Positions 1 through 9,713 of a stretch of 56,917 bases of DNA are shown piece after piece. This stretch comes from Fibrobacter succinogenes (GTDB lineage: Bacteria > Fibrobacterota > Fibrobacteria > Fibrobacterales > Fibrobacteraceae). The position numbers were made by a program, and so were the translations under genes. Each line of letters begins with the position of its first letter. The stretch's first letter is position 1. Below the pieces are notes generated by a model. It did not search any database. It saw nothing but the letters and a program-made list of their open reading frames with translations, and had not been told where the DNA came from. The stretch covers positions 1 through 56,917 of the forward strand of contig CACXMH010000015.1 of NCBI GenBank assembly GCA_902768715.1. Reading direction: 5' to 3'.

Positions 1-1
1 T

Positions 2-289
2 GAGGACCGTTATAAGGATCTGAACATCGTTATCCAGGGTCATACCGATAACGTGGGTAAGTCCGCCAAGAACCAGAAGCTGTCTCTTGACCGCGCCAAG
101 GCGGTGATGAACCTCCTCATCAAGTCTGGTGTGGATAAGAAGCGCATCAAGGCCGTGGGTTGCGGTGATACCGCTCCGGTGGCTGACAACAAGACGGCAG
201 ACGGTCGCGAAGAGAACCGCCGTATTGAAATGCACTATGCAACGCCGGAAGATGACGGAACCAAGTGCGTGGCCACCTTCACGGATTAA
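2..289 (+). CDS. OmpA-family C-terminal domain protein (5' end outside window)
   Basis: The frame is open from the left edge and stops with TAA at 287-289, so only the last 95 residues are present. They contain an OmpA-like peptidoglycan-binding core: a beta strand ending in QGHTDNVG, then LSLDRAKAV, a helix, RIKAVGCGDTAPVADN, and the closing REENRRIEM motif. The Asp of HTDN and the Arg of NRRIE are the residues that bind diaminopimelate in this family. The likely role is tethering the outer membrane or a lipoprotein to the cell wall, as in OmpA or Pal. The N-terminal half, which would tell a porin from a Pal-type lipoprotein, lies outside the window. Confidence 0.9.
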   Translation, partial: EDRYKDLNIVIQGHTDNVGKSAKNQKLSLDRAKAVMNLLIKSGVDKKRIKAVGCGDTAPVADNKTADGREENRRIEMHYATPEDDGTKCVATFTD

Positions 290-309
290 GGTCTCCTACT
301 GAATCTTTG

Positions 310-341
310 AAAAGCCCGGGGTTGATTCCCCGGGCTTTTTC
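310..341 (+). terminator. Rho-independent terminator of the OmpA-family gene
   Basis: AAAGCCCGGGG, a TTGATT loop and CCCCGGGCTTTTT form a perfect GC-rich stem followed by a T run, about 20 bases after the OmpA stop codon. Confidence 0.9.
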
Positions 342-353
342 TAATTTGTGGGT

Positions 354-578
354 ATGACGAAGATTGACGAAATTCTTTCAGCTGGGAACTGGACCAATCA
401 CGATGTGGTGGAGCAGTTGCCAGGAAACCTGAACCACAAGATGGTGCAGAAGGCGAGGCTCGGGAAAAAACCGGTTCCGCGCCACACCCAGGACTTGCTT
501 ACCGAGGCGCTCAACCGTCTGGTTAATCCTGAAAAGGCGTTTCGTCGTGAAGAACTGTTCCCTGTTGAGAATGATTAA
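354..578 (+). CDS. Small hypothetical protein coupled to ABC ATPase
   Basis: This encodes about 74 residues (76 if the GTG at 348 is used) with no signal peptide or membrane segment. The chain is basic in the middle (KMVQKARLGKKPVPRHTQ) and looks helical, with a layout loosely like a compact helix-turn-helix; that is only a guess. Its TAA shares its last A with the ATG of the following ABC ATPase (TAATG), so the two are probably translationally coupled and may work together. No clear Shine-Dalgarno precedes either start. I do not recognise the family. Confidence 0.6.
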   Translation: MTKIDEILSAGNWTNHDVVEQLPGNLNHKMVQKARLGKKPVPRHTQDLLTEALNRLVNPEKAFRREELFPVEND

Positions 579-1417
579 TGTCTAGTCTTGTTTCTATAAA
601 GGGGTTGAACTTTAAGTATCCAAAGTCCGAGAGCTTTGCGTTAAAAGACTTGTTCCTGGAAATAGAGGAAGGTTCTTTTTTTGCACTCCTTGGCCCCAAT
701 GGTGCGGGCAAGACGACCCTTATGCGGCTTTTGTGCGGCAGGCTGCCTCATTACACGGGAACGTTGAAAATAGCGTCGGCCTATCAAAACGGCAAGGGGT
801 TCTTGGATTCAAACAAGTTTGGCGTACTTTTGGAAAATCCAGGTGTTTACCCACGCCTGACCGTGGCTGAATACCTCAGCTATTTTGCCGGATTTTACGG
901 GATTGAAAGGGGCGAGGCTGTTTTACGAGGAAGGGAAGTCTTAAAAAAAATAAGTGGACCGTCCCTGGAGCTCAAACTGTCCCAGTTGTCCCTTGGCAAC
1001 AAGCAGAAACTGCAAATTGCAAGAGCCCTTGTACATAGGCCTAAAATTCTGATTCTCGACGAACCCGTGGCCAACCTGGATCCGGAATCCCGTGAACAGG
1101 TGTGGAACTATATAGGTGACTGGCGCAAGGAATTGGGCGGCACGGCCATCGTATGTTCCCATATTTTGGCGGAAATGGAAACCGAAGCGACGGATTACGC
1201 CATCATCGATAAGGGCGTGGTACTGTGCTCCGGAAATCTGCAGGATGAATTTCAAAAGCAAGAAGGGAAAACCGCACGTTTTGAAATCGAGGTACAGTCT
1301 CAAATAGACGAAGGAGCTTTGCGAGCGGCTCTTTTATCGGCGGGGATCCCTGTCGGCCAATTGAAAAAACGGGGAATGTCCCTTTCGGACATATACCGCG
1401 AAGCCATTTCTCACTAA
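578..1417 (+). CDS. ABC transporter ATP-binding protein
   Basis: This 279-aa protein has the full nucleotide-binding domain: Walker A GPNGAGKTT near residue 40, the signature LSLGNKQKLQIARAL near 140, Walker B ILILDEP followed by VANLDPESR (D-loop), and an H-loop His in CSHIL. The C-terminal ~70 residues form an accessory region typical of ATPases that pair with ABC-2 type permeases (drug, lipid or polysaccharide export). No permease follows, because the next gene is convergent. The partner must be encoded elsewhere, or the 76-aa upstream protein takes part in a non-transport role. Confidence 0.9.
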   Translation: MSSLVSIKGLNFKYPKSESFALKDLFLEIEEGSFFALLGPNGAGKTTLMRLLCGRLPHYTGTLKIASAYQNGKGFLDSNKFGVLLENPGVYPRLTVAEYLSYFAGFYGIERGEAVLRGREVLKKISGPSLELKLSQLSLGNKQKLQIARALVHRPKILILDEPVANLDPESREQVWNYIGDWRKELGGTAIVCSHILAEMETEATDYAIIDKGVVLCSGNLQDEFQKQEGKTARFEIEVQSQIDEGALRAALLSAGIPVGQLKKRGMSLSDIYREAISH

Positions 1418-1425
1418 TCGCTACA

Positions 1426-3321
1426 TCAGAACGCCTGAGATAGGTCGAAAGCAAACCGGCTCCAGGCGAAGTTTTCCCACTGCCCCAGGTTCTTCATCTT
1501 CTTGTTGATGGCGTAATCCAGGCGGAATGTCAGGAACTGCCAGTGGTAGCGAATTCCAAGGCCGAAACTGGCATCGGATTCTTCGATATAGAGACTGCTT
1601 TCTTCGTCCATGACTTTTGCCCAGTCGAAGAACTGCACGATTTGCCAGCGACTCCAGCTCTTGATTGGAATTTTCCAGCGGAGCTCCTGATTGAAACGGT
1701 AGTAGAATGGTGTGAGACCGGTGTTGATACGCTCTTTCTGCGTTCCGTCTTTTGCGGTAACCGTGTCGGTGTAACTAGCATAGATGCTCCTGAACCGGTA
1801 GCCACGAACGGAACGAGATCCTCCCTGGTAGAATACGCGGGCATCGTCTTCTAGGGCAGAATCAAAGAACTTGCCCACGCTTCCGCTTACCGCTCCATAG
1901 AATGTCCAGAACAAGGGATGGTACAGATTAACAGTACCTTCGGAATAGGTATAGGGATTGCCGATCATAGTGGGATTATCAAGGGAAGCTGTTAGGTTGA
2001 GACCCATACCGAACGTAGGCGCTAGGCGTATTCCCTTGGTGGGATTAAAATAGTCATCGGTAAAGTCAAAGGTCAGGGCGATTTCCTGCTTTTGCTTTAG
2101 CAGCTGGTCTTCGTTTCTTTTTACATAACGGGAATCGATAGTCCCACGGAAACGGATATGGTTGGTAATGCCGAATGTCAGGTCCGCGCGGTTGATAACT
2201 TCGTAACGTTCTTCAATACTGTCCGGGTAAGCCGGCGGGTTGATTTTTTCGTGGTTGAAACTGAGTCGGTCGTCGAAACGAATGGCGGTAGGGATAAAGG
2301 AGAAAGATGTTCCGAACAGGAGGGGATTTGCATAACCAACGGAAAATTCCTGCTTGTGCTGTGCAATTTGCCCGCCAGTGGAAAATTCATGGAAGTGTCC
2401 AATGAAGTTCTTGTGTTTGGCATACGCCTGGGCGCCAAATCCGTAGATTTCTTCGTAGAAGAATCCGTAGCGGGCTTCGCCGGGTACACGTTCTGTTACG
2501 TCTAAGTGTACGTCAGAAAGGCCGTCTTCACGCAAGGAGTCATTCATTTTTATCTGGGTGAACATCTGTGTTGAAAAAAGCTTGTTTTTGAATGTGTTGT
2601 ATTGTTTACCGTCGATGGTTTCGCCTTGGGGGATTTTCCATAGGGAAGATAGCCACGCGGTGTCGGTGAGTCCTTCTTCTTGAGGAGCGTTTCTTTCGCC
2701 ACGGTCGGCGACTCTCTTGGCGGAACTCATGATGTTTCCCATAATCACCTTTGCACCGGGCTGAACAGTAATTTCTACATAGATTTTCTTTGCGACCGTA
2801 TCGATTTTTTCTAGGTGGTCCAGATAGACATGTAGGTATCCTGCCTTGCGGAAAGCCGTTTGTATATATTGCAGGTCCTCTGAAATATCGTTGTCTTCAA
2901 ATACTCTGTCGTGAGAGGTTTTTAGTGAAGACGTATCTATTTCAACGCTATCGGTCTGTGGCATTTTTAGAAGAGTCCCTGCGAACCGGTAACGCTCTCC
3001 TTCGTCTAAAGTGAAGAGGTATCCGCTTTGAATGCTGTCTGCGGCTAGGTATTCGCGCTTGATATCCATCTTGATATCTAGGCTGAAGTAACCTTTGGAG
3101 TAGTACAGGGCTCGAACGTTTTCGAGGGAAAGCCGCATCATGAAATCTTGTTTTGTGGTGTCCAGCTTCCCGAATTCTTCTGGAATATCCAACTGCTCCT
3201 CAAGCTGGTAGCTGGAGAACACCTGGTTTCCGTCAAAGTTCATGTACCAGGGGTGTTTATCTCCTTCGTCGGCCCAAATTGTGCATGCAAGGGCAAAGAG
3301 AATCGCTAGAATCTTTTTCAT
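1426..3321 (-). CDS. tamA: Omp85/BamA superfamily outer-membrane protein (TamA-like)
   Basis: This 631-aa protein has a cleavable signal peptide (MKKILAILFALACTIWA). About 270 residues of POTRA-like repeats follow, then a C-terminal 16-strand-type barrel carrying the Omp85 motif GGSRSVRGYRFRS. The last residue is Phe, as expected of an outer-membrane barrel. It should insert or assemble outer-membrane proteins with its neighbour. Its ATG overlaps the TGA of the TamB-like gene by 4 bp (ATGA at 3318-3321), so the two are cotranscribed and coupled. The symbol is given by analogy with the TamA-TamB pair. A BamA paralogue is the alternative, but the TamB partner favours TamA. Confidence 0.85.
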   Translation of the reverse strand: MKKILAILFALACTIWADEGDKHPWYMNFDGNQVFSSYQLEEQLDIPEEFGKLDTTKQDFMMRLSLENVRALYYSKGYFSLDIKMDIKREYLAADSIQSGYLFTLDEGERYRFAGTLLKMPQTDSVEIDTSSLKTSHDRVFEDNDISEDLQYIQTAFRKAGYLHVYLDHLEKIDTVAKKIYVEITVQPGAKVIMGNIMSSAKRVADRGERNAPQEEGLTDTAWLSSLWKIPQGETIDGKQYNTFKNKLFSTQMFTQIKMNDSLREDGLSDVHLDVTERVPGEARYGFFYEEIYGFGAQAYAKHKNFIGHFHEFSTGGQIAQHKQEFSVGYANPLLFGTSFSFIPTAIRFDDRLSFNHEKINPPAYPDSIEERYEVINRADLTFGITNHIRFRGTIDSRYVKRNEDQLLKQKQEIALTFDFTDDYFNPTKGIRLAPTFGMGLNLTASLDNPTMIGNPYTYSEGTVNLYHPLFWTFYGAVSGSVGKFFDSALEDDARVFYQGGSRSVRGYRFRSIYASYTDTVTAKDGTQKERINTGLTPFYYRFNQELRWKIPIKSWSRWQIVQFFDWAKVMDEESSLYIEESDASFGLGIRYHWQFLTFRLDYAINKKMKNLGQWENFAWSRFAFDLSQAF

Positions 3322-6300
3322 GGCTTTGCCCCTGTTTTGGATTTTTCTTTTTCGGAATCTTTTTCAACAGGCGGTTCGTAGGACTCACAGTGTCCAACGC
3401 CCAAAAGACAAGGATTCCAGAACCTGTAGGTGTAGTTGATACCCACATTCTTTTCAATGCGGTTCTCGTTGCCTTCAGTACCGGTATTGGTCAAGTACTG
3501 CTTCGATACCAGCAGACCGCTTAAAGATAGGGTGGGGTTGATGTGGTTCTTGTGAGAATATTCTTTTTCGCGGAATACAGGGAGGGTGTAGTTTACGCCG
3601 AATTGCAGTGCCTGATCGTATGTGGGGTTTTCGCTCTGGTCTTGTGTATATCCGAAGATCAAGCTTAGGTCCTTGACCCATCGGTCAAGAGAAACGGGAA
3701 CTTTGAAGTAGCTGGAATCCCTTTCATTGGTCGTGTTGCTGTTGAAGAGCATCACCTTCATGTCAATATCGCCGATGTATTCACCGCCAAGAGTCCTGTT
3801 GGCGGTAGATGAAAGGAATTTTCCAATAGCCTTTCCTGCAAGCTTGTTCCAGTCCGTATTTTCATCGGTATCATCTGCAATACAGCCCAGGAATATATTG
3901 TAGTAAATTGCGGCGGCGCTGGACTCTCGACCGCAGTTTGAATTAGGCGTGGCAATCGGATTGGTTAAAGTACCTTGGATGTCAAGATTGACAGGGCATG
4001 TTTCGTTTTGGTTGTCATCTGTTTCTGTACAGTATGGCAGTTCTTGTGAGCTGGAAACATCGATGACTCCTTTTTGCCAGGGTACATCGGCCCAGCTGAT
4101 TCGGAAATAGTTCAAGTCGAAGTTATAGACGTCCTTGACGCCGATGAATCCTGCGTTGGCGTTGGTGAAATCGCCGCGAAGTAGCGGCCTGTTGGTGTTG
4201 CCCAAAACCCAAATGTCAAAGGTAAAGGGGAATGCGGCGAAGGGTGAAAGAATTTCAATGGAATCCTTTTGCGTGTCCATCACATGTACAGATAGGTTGA
4301 TGGGACTGGCTGCAGAAATCTTTGCCTCTTTGTTTTCCGTCTTTCGCAGTCTTGCTATGGCGTTATTGAACATGGCTAAAATCTTGTCTAGGGAATTAGG
4401 CGTTACTTCAATTTCCAAATCTTTCTTGTAAACGGCTTTGTCAATAGAGATGTTACCTTCGATACTCTTGTTCCTGATAAGGCCGTCTATGGAATGAGGT
4501 ATGACGAATTTGATGTCACCTTGACCCAGAATTTCAGCATCACCGTAGGATTCATGGTTGAAAAGGTATTGGATGGAAGCCAGCTCTGTAGAAATGACGA
4601 GAGCGTCATTGTTGTCTTCCATGTGACTGGAAATGTTTTCTAGAAGTAGCGTATGGTGCTTTGTGTGGATGGTGTATTTTTCTGACTGCAGGTCGATACC
4701 TTGCAGCTGCATCTTGTTTAGGTCAAATTGCAATGTTCCCGAAATGGTTTCGGCGCTGTCGTTTTGAGTAGAAGCTTCAGTGATGTCAAGAATTCCCTTT
4801 TCTAGGTGTCCTCTTGCACGTAGCGGGAACATATAGTTCAGCTTGGGTGGCTGATAATAAGTGGAATCTGTTTGAAGGTTGGCGGTGATGCCGTTTAAGC
4901 CTTCCCGGATATTTGCGGTGAGGGCAATCTGCAGATCAGTTTTCTTGATTTCGCTGACGGTGCCTGGAATAAACCACGAACCGTTCATGTTTACGTTTCC
5001 CGTGAATACCAAGGCGGTGTCGATGAATCCTTCGGCCCATAGGTTTCCTCCGTTGTCGGTACTATGAGAAAGGCTCAGGTGTCGCTTGTCGTTGAATACG
5101 TTGTCCAGGGTAACCTGTGTAGTGCCGGTCCAGCCACCGCCCCCGATACCGAGGTAGGCGTTCAGTTCTACCTTGCTACCTTCGGCAAAGAGGTTCATCT
5201 TTTTGATGTTGAAAAGGTATGGCGGAATCTTGCTGAACTCGATATCAGTGAATTCGATATTTCCCTGCAATCCGATTTTTTCTTCGTAGGCGATGTCGCC
5301 ATTGATAAAGCCCGAGGTGAATGTGGTATCGTTGATTGGATCCAGCAGCAGCGGAATGTTGAATTTTTCAGATGCAGCCCAGGCATGGACCACCTGTACT
5401 GGTAGCATGCCCGTGGGCTTGAATTCGGGATTGGAATCGTTGGGCAAGATGAATATGGCTTCGCCCTGAACTCTGTTCTGGCTCTGGATGGCTTCGGCCT
5501 TGTCGATAAAGATGGTATCGCCGTTTTGTCGTGCTGAAATGCTTCCCTTCAGGTTATAGGGGTCAAAGTACCCGTCCATGCTGACATCCGCTTTGCCTAC
5601 ATTGGTATCAAAGTTCTGTGTCCACTTGCCGCTGACTTTGCCGTTCAATTTTTCGTTCAGTTTTGTTTTGGCGAAAGGTATGGTGGATATTTCTACCTGG
5701 TCTGCAGTGACGTCAATGGTAATGGAATCCATGATGGTCACGTATGCCCTGGCGCTACCGCCATGCCGTTGGGTCACGTTCCAGGAGGTGTGGGGAGCAG
5801 GTTCGTCCCAGACCACATCGCCCGTGAAGTCGAAGGTTTCTTTGGGCGTGTAGATGATGCCGTTCGAAAAGTCAATGCCGTGCTTGTCGATGAGCAACAC
5901 CGTCTGTAGGGAATCGGCCTTCATCTGGTAGGCGTATTCCACGTTCGGAATCTTGACAAATATTCGGGTCTTTCCATCGAAGACAGTGCCGTAAACTTTA
6001 AACCTGTCCTTGAGAACGAGTTCTCCCTTGGTCCAGTCTAGTGCCCAAGGTTCAAGTGGCGACATATCTCCTGTGTAAGTGACGGGAATGTCGCTGTCTA
6101 GATCGATATTTGCTTCGACCACGGAGCCTTGTCGGGTCTCCACCTTGGCCGTTATCTTGTTGCCCTTCTTTTCGGCGGAATGGATGGTCATGTCCAGAGG
6201 CATCATCTGCGGACCGAACAGGGCGCTCATCTTCTCCACTTTTCCTGAAGCGGTTCCGTTGAGCTTCGTGTCCATATCGGCAGTAAGATGTATGGTTCCG

Positions 6301-7226
6301 CCCTCATCATTTTTCAGCAATACGTCGGAATGGAAACGCTTCTGATCACCCTTGACTCGTATGGTGGCGTTTAGCGGCATTAGGGGCCAGAACTCTCCGA
6401 TTCGGGTCTTGATGGTGACGTCGTAGTTGGGCTTGCCAGTCTTCGGATGTAGGCTCGCCTTGGTCTGCACGTGGAGCTTGCCGATGGTGGGTGCTCCCTT
6501 GGGAATTTTGACAGGTAGCCAGTCTTCTACCTTCTTGACGTCCAAAGAGGTCGTGGTGGATACTGCCGCCAAATTCTTCTTGGAGGTTGTGGCATCAACG
6601 GCAATGGAATCGGGGCCAGCTACCACCTTGCCCTTCATCTTGATCTGGTCGGACTGGAAGTCCAGGGACACGCCGACCTTGGCCGGGTGTTTGACGAAAT
6701 CGCCCTTGATGCTATCAGCGCTAAACCGGGCCTTGGTGGAGCCCTCGCTCTTTAGAGAAATGTCCTTGGCCTCCCAGTGCTTGCTGGAGTCCACATCTAC
6801 AGTAAGTTTTCCGACACCGATATTCACCGGCACGTAGAATTTTACTTGTTCCGGCAGGGATGGCGGCGAACTGTCTGTTTCAACATTCTTTTCTTTGGGC
6901 GGCCCTGCAGAAGAAATGCTGACGTTGACCTCGCCGGCTTGAAGCTGGATGTTTCGGTTCTCCTGGAACAGGGTGATGTCCAGGTCCGTATTTCGCAGGA
7001 TAAAGGTGTTCTCGCCGTTTTTGATGGCGATGGAGTCCCAATGGTGGGTCAGATAACCATCTTGGCGGTGTCCGTGGGGCGAGATTTCTAGGGATCCGAA
7101 GCTGTGAGGGCTAGAAAGGATCACGTCCAGCAAATAGTCTGACAACCAGGTGCAAAGAGCCAATGCACCCACAATCGCCGTCGTGATTACGGCGGGCCTA
7201 AGGAATGTCGAAGTTCGATTCTTCAA
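3318..7226 (-). CDS. tamB: TamB/DUF490 family translocation and assembly protein
   Basis: This 1302-aa protein has an N-terminal signal anchor (residues ~12-33), then a very long beta-rich repetitive region typical of AsmA/TamB bridge proteins. It ends in a DUF490-type C-terminal domain (GDFTNANAGFIGVKD, DLNYFRISW, LDIQGTLTNP, EYIGDIDM). TamB spans the periplasm and works with TamA in outer-membrane assembly or lipid transfer. The first codon appears to be TTG at 7226: a TAG stop lies directly upstream in frame, and residues right after the TTG lead into the anchor. No good Shine-Dalgarno is visible, so the start is less certain than the product. Confidence 0.85.
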   Translation of the reverse strand: MKNRTSTFLRPAVITTAIVGALALCTWLSDYLLDVILSSPHSFGSLEISPHGHRQDGYLTHHWDSIAIKNGENTFILRNTDLDITLFQENRNIQLQAGEVNVSISSAGPPKEKNVETDSSPPSLPEQVKFYVPVNIGVGKLTVDVDSSKHWEAKDISLKSEGSTKARFSADSIKGDFVKHPAKVGVSLDFQSDQIKMKGKVVAGPDSIAVDATTSKKNLAAVSTTTSLDVKKVEDWLPVKIPKGAPTIGKLHVQTKASLHPKTGKPNYDVTIKTRIGEFWPLMPLNATIRVKGDQKRFHSDVLLKNDEGGTIHLTADMDTKLNGTASGKVEKMSALFGPQMMPLDMTIHSAEKKGNKITAKVETRQGSVVEANIDLDSDIPVTYTGDMSPLEPWALDWTKGELVLKDRFKVYGTVFDGKTRIFVKIPNVEYAYQMKADSLQTVLLIDKHGIDFSNGIIYTPKETFDFTGDVVWDEPAPHTSWNVTQRHGGSARAYVTIMDSITIDVTADQVEISTIPFAKTKLNEKLNGKVSGKWTQNFDTNVGKADVSMDGYFDPYNLKGSISARQNGDTIFIDKAEAIQSQNRVQGEAIFILPNDSNPEFKPTGMLPVQVVHAWAASEKFNIPLLLDPINDTTFTSGFINGDIAYEEKIGLQGNIEFTDIEFSKIPPYLFNIKKMNLFAEGSKVELNAYLGIGGGGWTGTTQVTLDNVFNDKRHLSLSHSTDNGGNLWAEGFIDTALVFTGNVNMNGSWFIPGTVSEIKKTDLQIALTANIREGLNGITANLQTDSTYYQPPKLNYMFPLRARGHLEKGILDITEASTQNDSAETISGTLQFDLNKMQLQGIDLQSEKYTIHTKHHTLLLENISSHMEDNNDALVISTELASIQYLFNHESYGDAEILGQGDIKFVIPHSIDGLIRNKSIEGNISIDKAVYKKDLEIEVTPNSLDKILAMFNNAIARLRKTENKEAKISAASPINLSVHVMDTQKDSIEILSPFAAFPFTFDIWVLGNTNRPLLRGDFTNANAGFIGVKDVYNFDLNYFRISWADVPWQKGVIDVSSSQELPYCTETDDNQNETCPVNLDIQGTLTNPIATPNSNCGRESSAAAIYYNIFLGCIADDTDENTDWNKLAGKAIGKFLSSTANRTLGGEYIGDIDMKVMLFNSNTTNERDSSYFKVPVSLDRWVKDLSLIFGYTQDQSENPTYDQALQFGVNYTLPVFREKEYSHKNHINPTLSLSGLLVSKQYLTNTGTEGNENRIEKNVGINYTYRFWNPCLLGVGHCESYEPPVEKDSEKEKSKTGAKP

Positions 7227-7454
7227 CTAGCTAGAATTATAGAAAAGGGGGTTCTTTTTGTTGGAGCGTTTCACTAAAATGTGCACGTAACTCGTTGAGT
7301 ATCAATGAGTTACGCAAGCAGCACGCGGTGCGCGAGTCTTTTTTGTTTGTTTTTGTAAAGTTTTGTAAACAAATTGTACGGAAGGGTTGTGGAAATTCGT
7401 GAACTTTTTTGCAAAATGCTCCATAATACGGTATTTATTTTAAATTTTACCACG
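7227..7454. other. Divergent intergenic region, tamB / HD-GYP
   Basis: This AT-rich 228-bp gap separates two divergent genes and must hold both promoters. TTGTAAAG-like and TATTTATTTT stretches lie near 7355 and 7432, but no pair matches the consensus well. No ORF or RNA gene is visible. Confidence 0.4.
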
Positions 7455-9581
7455 ATGCAGGACAAACGAAAAAAGAAATGGATCGGTGTGGGGAGCGGAG
7501 TCCTTCTCATCGTTCTTGGCATCCTCCTGAATATCGTGCCCAACAAGTTTGTGGGCGTCTTTGGTTTGCCGCTATTTCTTGATTGTATTGGCACTGTGCT
7601 TGCCGCTATGCTGGGGGGTGTTTTCCCTGCAGTGCTAGTTGGTTTTATCACGAACCTGGTGAAGAGCTTGTCGGGGTCGTTCTCCATGTTCTATGGAGTC
7701 ATCAGTATTTTCATAGGACTTGCGACAGTATTCTTTTTCAATAAGAAATTCTTTTCGAGCATTCCCAAACTGTTTGTGGTCATATTCTGCTATTCCCTTT
7801 TGGGTGGCGGACTTGGCTCCGTATTTACCTATTACCTTCACCGTCAGAGCTTTGGAACTGGCGTGTCGGCTCCATTCGCCCAGTACCTTCACGAAGTTTT
7901 AGGTACCAGTGTTTTCTATTCGCAGTTGATGGCCGATGTGGTGGTGGACCTTTTTGACAAGTCTGTAACCGTTGTTATTGCCGTTGTTGTATTCCACTTT
8001 ATTTCTCGTAGGGTCAAGCATTACCTGAATCACGTTTTCCAACGGAATGTGAGTGACAAGAATACTGGAATGGCGGTCCGGTACTCCCTGCTCGGAAAGG
8101 TAATGCTGGTCGTAATTGTTTCGGAATTGCTTCTGGCTGTATTTGTTGCAAATATTGGGTACTTCCTTTATCAAGAAAAGGCTGTTGCCAAGTACACCTC
8201 CATTGCCTACGGCCTTACAGATGCTGTAGCCATTGTGTTGGACGGTGACCGTCTGATGACATATTTGCAGGAGGGCCGCGAAGCGGAAGGCTACGAGGAA
8301 ACAGAAAAGGAACTGTATGCCATTAGGCAGGGGTTCCCTACGGCAAAATACCTGTATGTTTATCACATTGCTCAAGACGGTTGCCATGTCATCTTTGACC
8401 TGATGTCAACCGATGGCGAAGAACCCAGCCAGGTGGGGGATGTGGTACCCTTTGACCCGAGCTTTGAAAAATACCTGCCGTCGCTTCTTAAAGGAGATAC
8501 CATTGAACCGGTGGTATCCGATGATTCCTACGGATGGTTGCTGACGGTTTATAAGCCCCTGAAGGATTCCAATGGTACCACTGTGGCCTATGTGGCGGCG
8601 GATATCTCTATGGAATCCATTTTGATGGACGAAATATCGTTCCTTATCAAGGAATTGTCTCTATTCTTTGGGGTCTCCCTAGTTATCATGTGCTTGATCG
8701 CCGAAGCCATGAAACGAGGCATAGTGATTCCCATCAATCGGATGTCCAAGGAAGCTATGTCCTTTGCCCATAATTCCGATGAGGGACGCCAGATTAGCTT
8801 ACGACGTGTGAAGGCCATAGATATCCGTTCCGATGACGAAATCCAGAACCTCTACAATGCGTTCTCAACCATGGCAGAAGATTTCCTTGCCTATATCATC
8901 CAGATAAAGGCTCAGAACGAACGCATCACGAAGATGCAAGACGAAATTGTTATCAGCTTTGCGGAACTGGTGGAAGCCCGTGACGAGGGTACCGGTAACC
9001 ACATCAAGAAGACGGCCGCATACGTGGAAGCCATTGCCCGCCAGCTGAAGAAAGAGGGCTTTTATGCGGACGAGCTCACGGACGAAAGCATCGCCAGGTT
9101 CAAGCGTTCTGCGCCTCTCCATGATATCGGGAAGATTGCCATTTCGGACCTGATTCTGAACAAGCCCGGTAAACTGACCGACGAAGAATTCGAAATCATG
9201 AAGTCCCACACCACCGAAGGTTGGAAAATTCTCCAGAAGATTGTGGCCAACACGGGGGACTCCATGGAAGCGGAGTATCTGAGAGAGGCCATCGAGATGG
9301 CCCATTACCATCACGAGAAGTGGGACGGAACGGGTTACCCGAACCATATCAAGGGTGACGAGATCCCGCTTTCTGCCCGCATTATGGCCGTGGCTGACGT
9401 GTTTGACGCCCTGGTGGCGGAACGCGTTTATAAGAAACCCTTCACTTTCGAGAAGGCCATGGCTATCATTACCGAAGGGGCTGGCAAGCATTTTGACCCC
9501 AAGGTGGTGGAAGCATTCAGTCACATTGCGGCAGACCTGTACGACGAACGGACAAAACTTACGCCTGACGCAGAGTCGTGA
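7455..9581 (+). CDS. Membrane-bound HD-GYP phosphodiesterase with sensor module
   Basis: The ATG at 7455 (MQDKRKKKW, basic residues before the first membrane helix) is preferred over an upstream in-frame start at 7374; this gives 708 aa. Residues ~8-190 form about six membrane helices with an ECF-substrate-component-like look (LFLDCIGTVLAAMLGG). A further helix, an extracytoplasmic dCache-like domain (~240-390), another helix and a HAMP-like linker follow. The C-terminal HD-GYP domain has HDIGK near 556, HH near 620, GTGYP, and ARIMAVADVFDAL. HD-GYP enzymes degrade cyclic di-GMP to pGpG or GMP. All visible metal-ligand motifs are intact, so it is probably active and gated by a ligand sensed at the membrane. 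Confidence 0.88.
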   Translation: MQDKRKKKWIGVGSGVLLIVLGILLNIVPNKFVGVFGLPLFLDCIGTVLAAMLGGVFPAVLVGFITNLVKSLSGSFSMFYGVISIFIGLATVFFFNKKFFSSIPKLFVVIFCYSLLGGGLGSVFTYYLHRQSFGTGVSAPFAQYLHEVLGTSVFYSQLMADVVVDLFDKSVTVVIAVVVFHFISRRVKHYLNHVFQRNVSDKNTGMAVRYSLLGKVMLVVIVSELLLAVFVANIGYFLYQEKAVAKYTSIAYGLTDAVAIVLDGDRLMTYLQEGREAEGYEETEKELYAIRQGFPTAKYLYVYHIAQDGCHVIFDLMSTDGEEPSQVGDVVPFDPSFEKYLPSLLKGDTIEPVVSDDSYGWLLTVYKPLKDSNGTTVAYVAADISMESILMDEISFLIKELSLFFGVSLVIMCLIAEAMKRGIVIPINRMSKEAMSFAHNSDEGRQISLRRVKAIDIRSDDEIQNLYNAFSTMAEDFLAYIIQIKAQNERITKMQDEIVISFAELVEARDEGTGNHIKKTAAYVEAIARQLKKEGFYADELTDESIARFKRSAPLHDIGKIAISDLILNKPGKLTDEEFEIMKSHTTEGWKILQKIVANTGDSMEAEYLREAIEMAHYHHEKWDGTGYPNHIKGDEIPLSARIMAVADVFDALVAERVYKKPFTFEKAMAIITEGAGKHFDPKVVEAFSHIAADLYDERTKLTPDAES

Positions 9582-9603
9582 GCAGGCTGGTCCTGATAAC
9601 GAT

Positions 9604-9648
9604 AGGGAAGGCTACGCCCTCCCTAAAGCCCTCCTGGCACGCTCATAT
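9604..9648 (+). repeat. Dispersed hairpin repeat F (AGGGAGGGCT family), copy 1
   Basis: The sequence starts AGGGAAGGCTACGCCCTCCC and ends GGCACGCTCATAT. An inverted copy, about 80% identical by eye, lies at 25211-25256 after pnp. The first half forms a GGGaaGGC/GCCcTCCC hairpin that could also end transcription of the HD-GYP gene. Confidence 0.7.
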
Positions 9649-9692
9649 TGGCCTAATTGCAAAACCGATATTCCAGAAGGCAAATATGAGCG
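9638..9692. repeat. Inverted repeat CACGCTCATATT / AAATATGAGCGTG
   Basis: The arms at about 9637-9649 and 9680-9692 are near-perfect inverted copies around a ~30-base loop. They overlap the end of repeat F. A small GGTGCCtacGGCACC hairpin follows at once (about 9695-9709). Confidence 0.6.
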
Positions 9693-9713
9693 TGGGTGCC
9701 TACGGCACCAACA

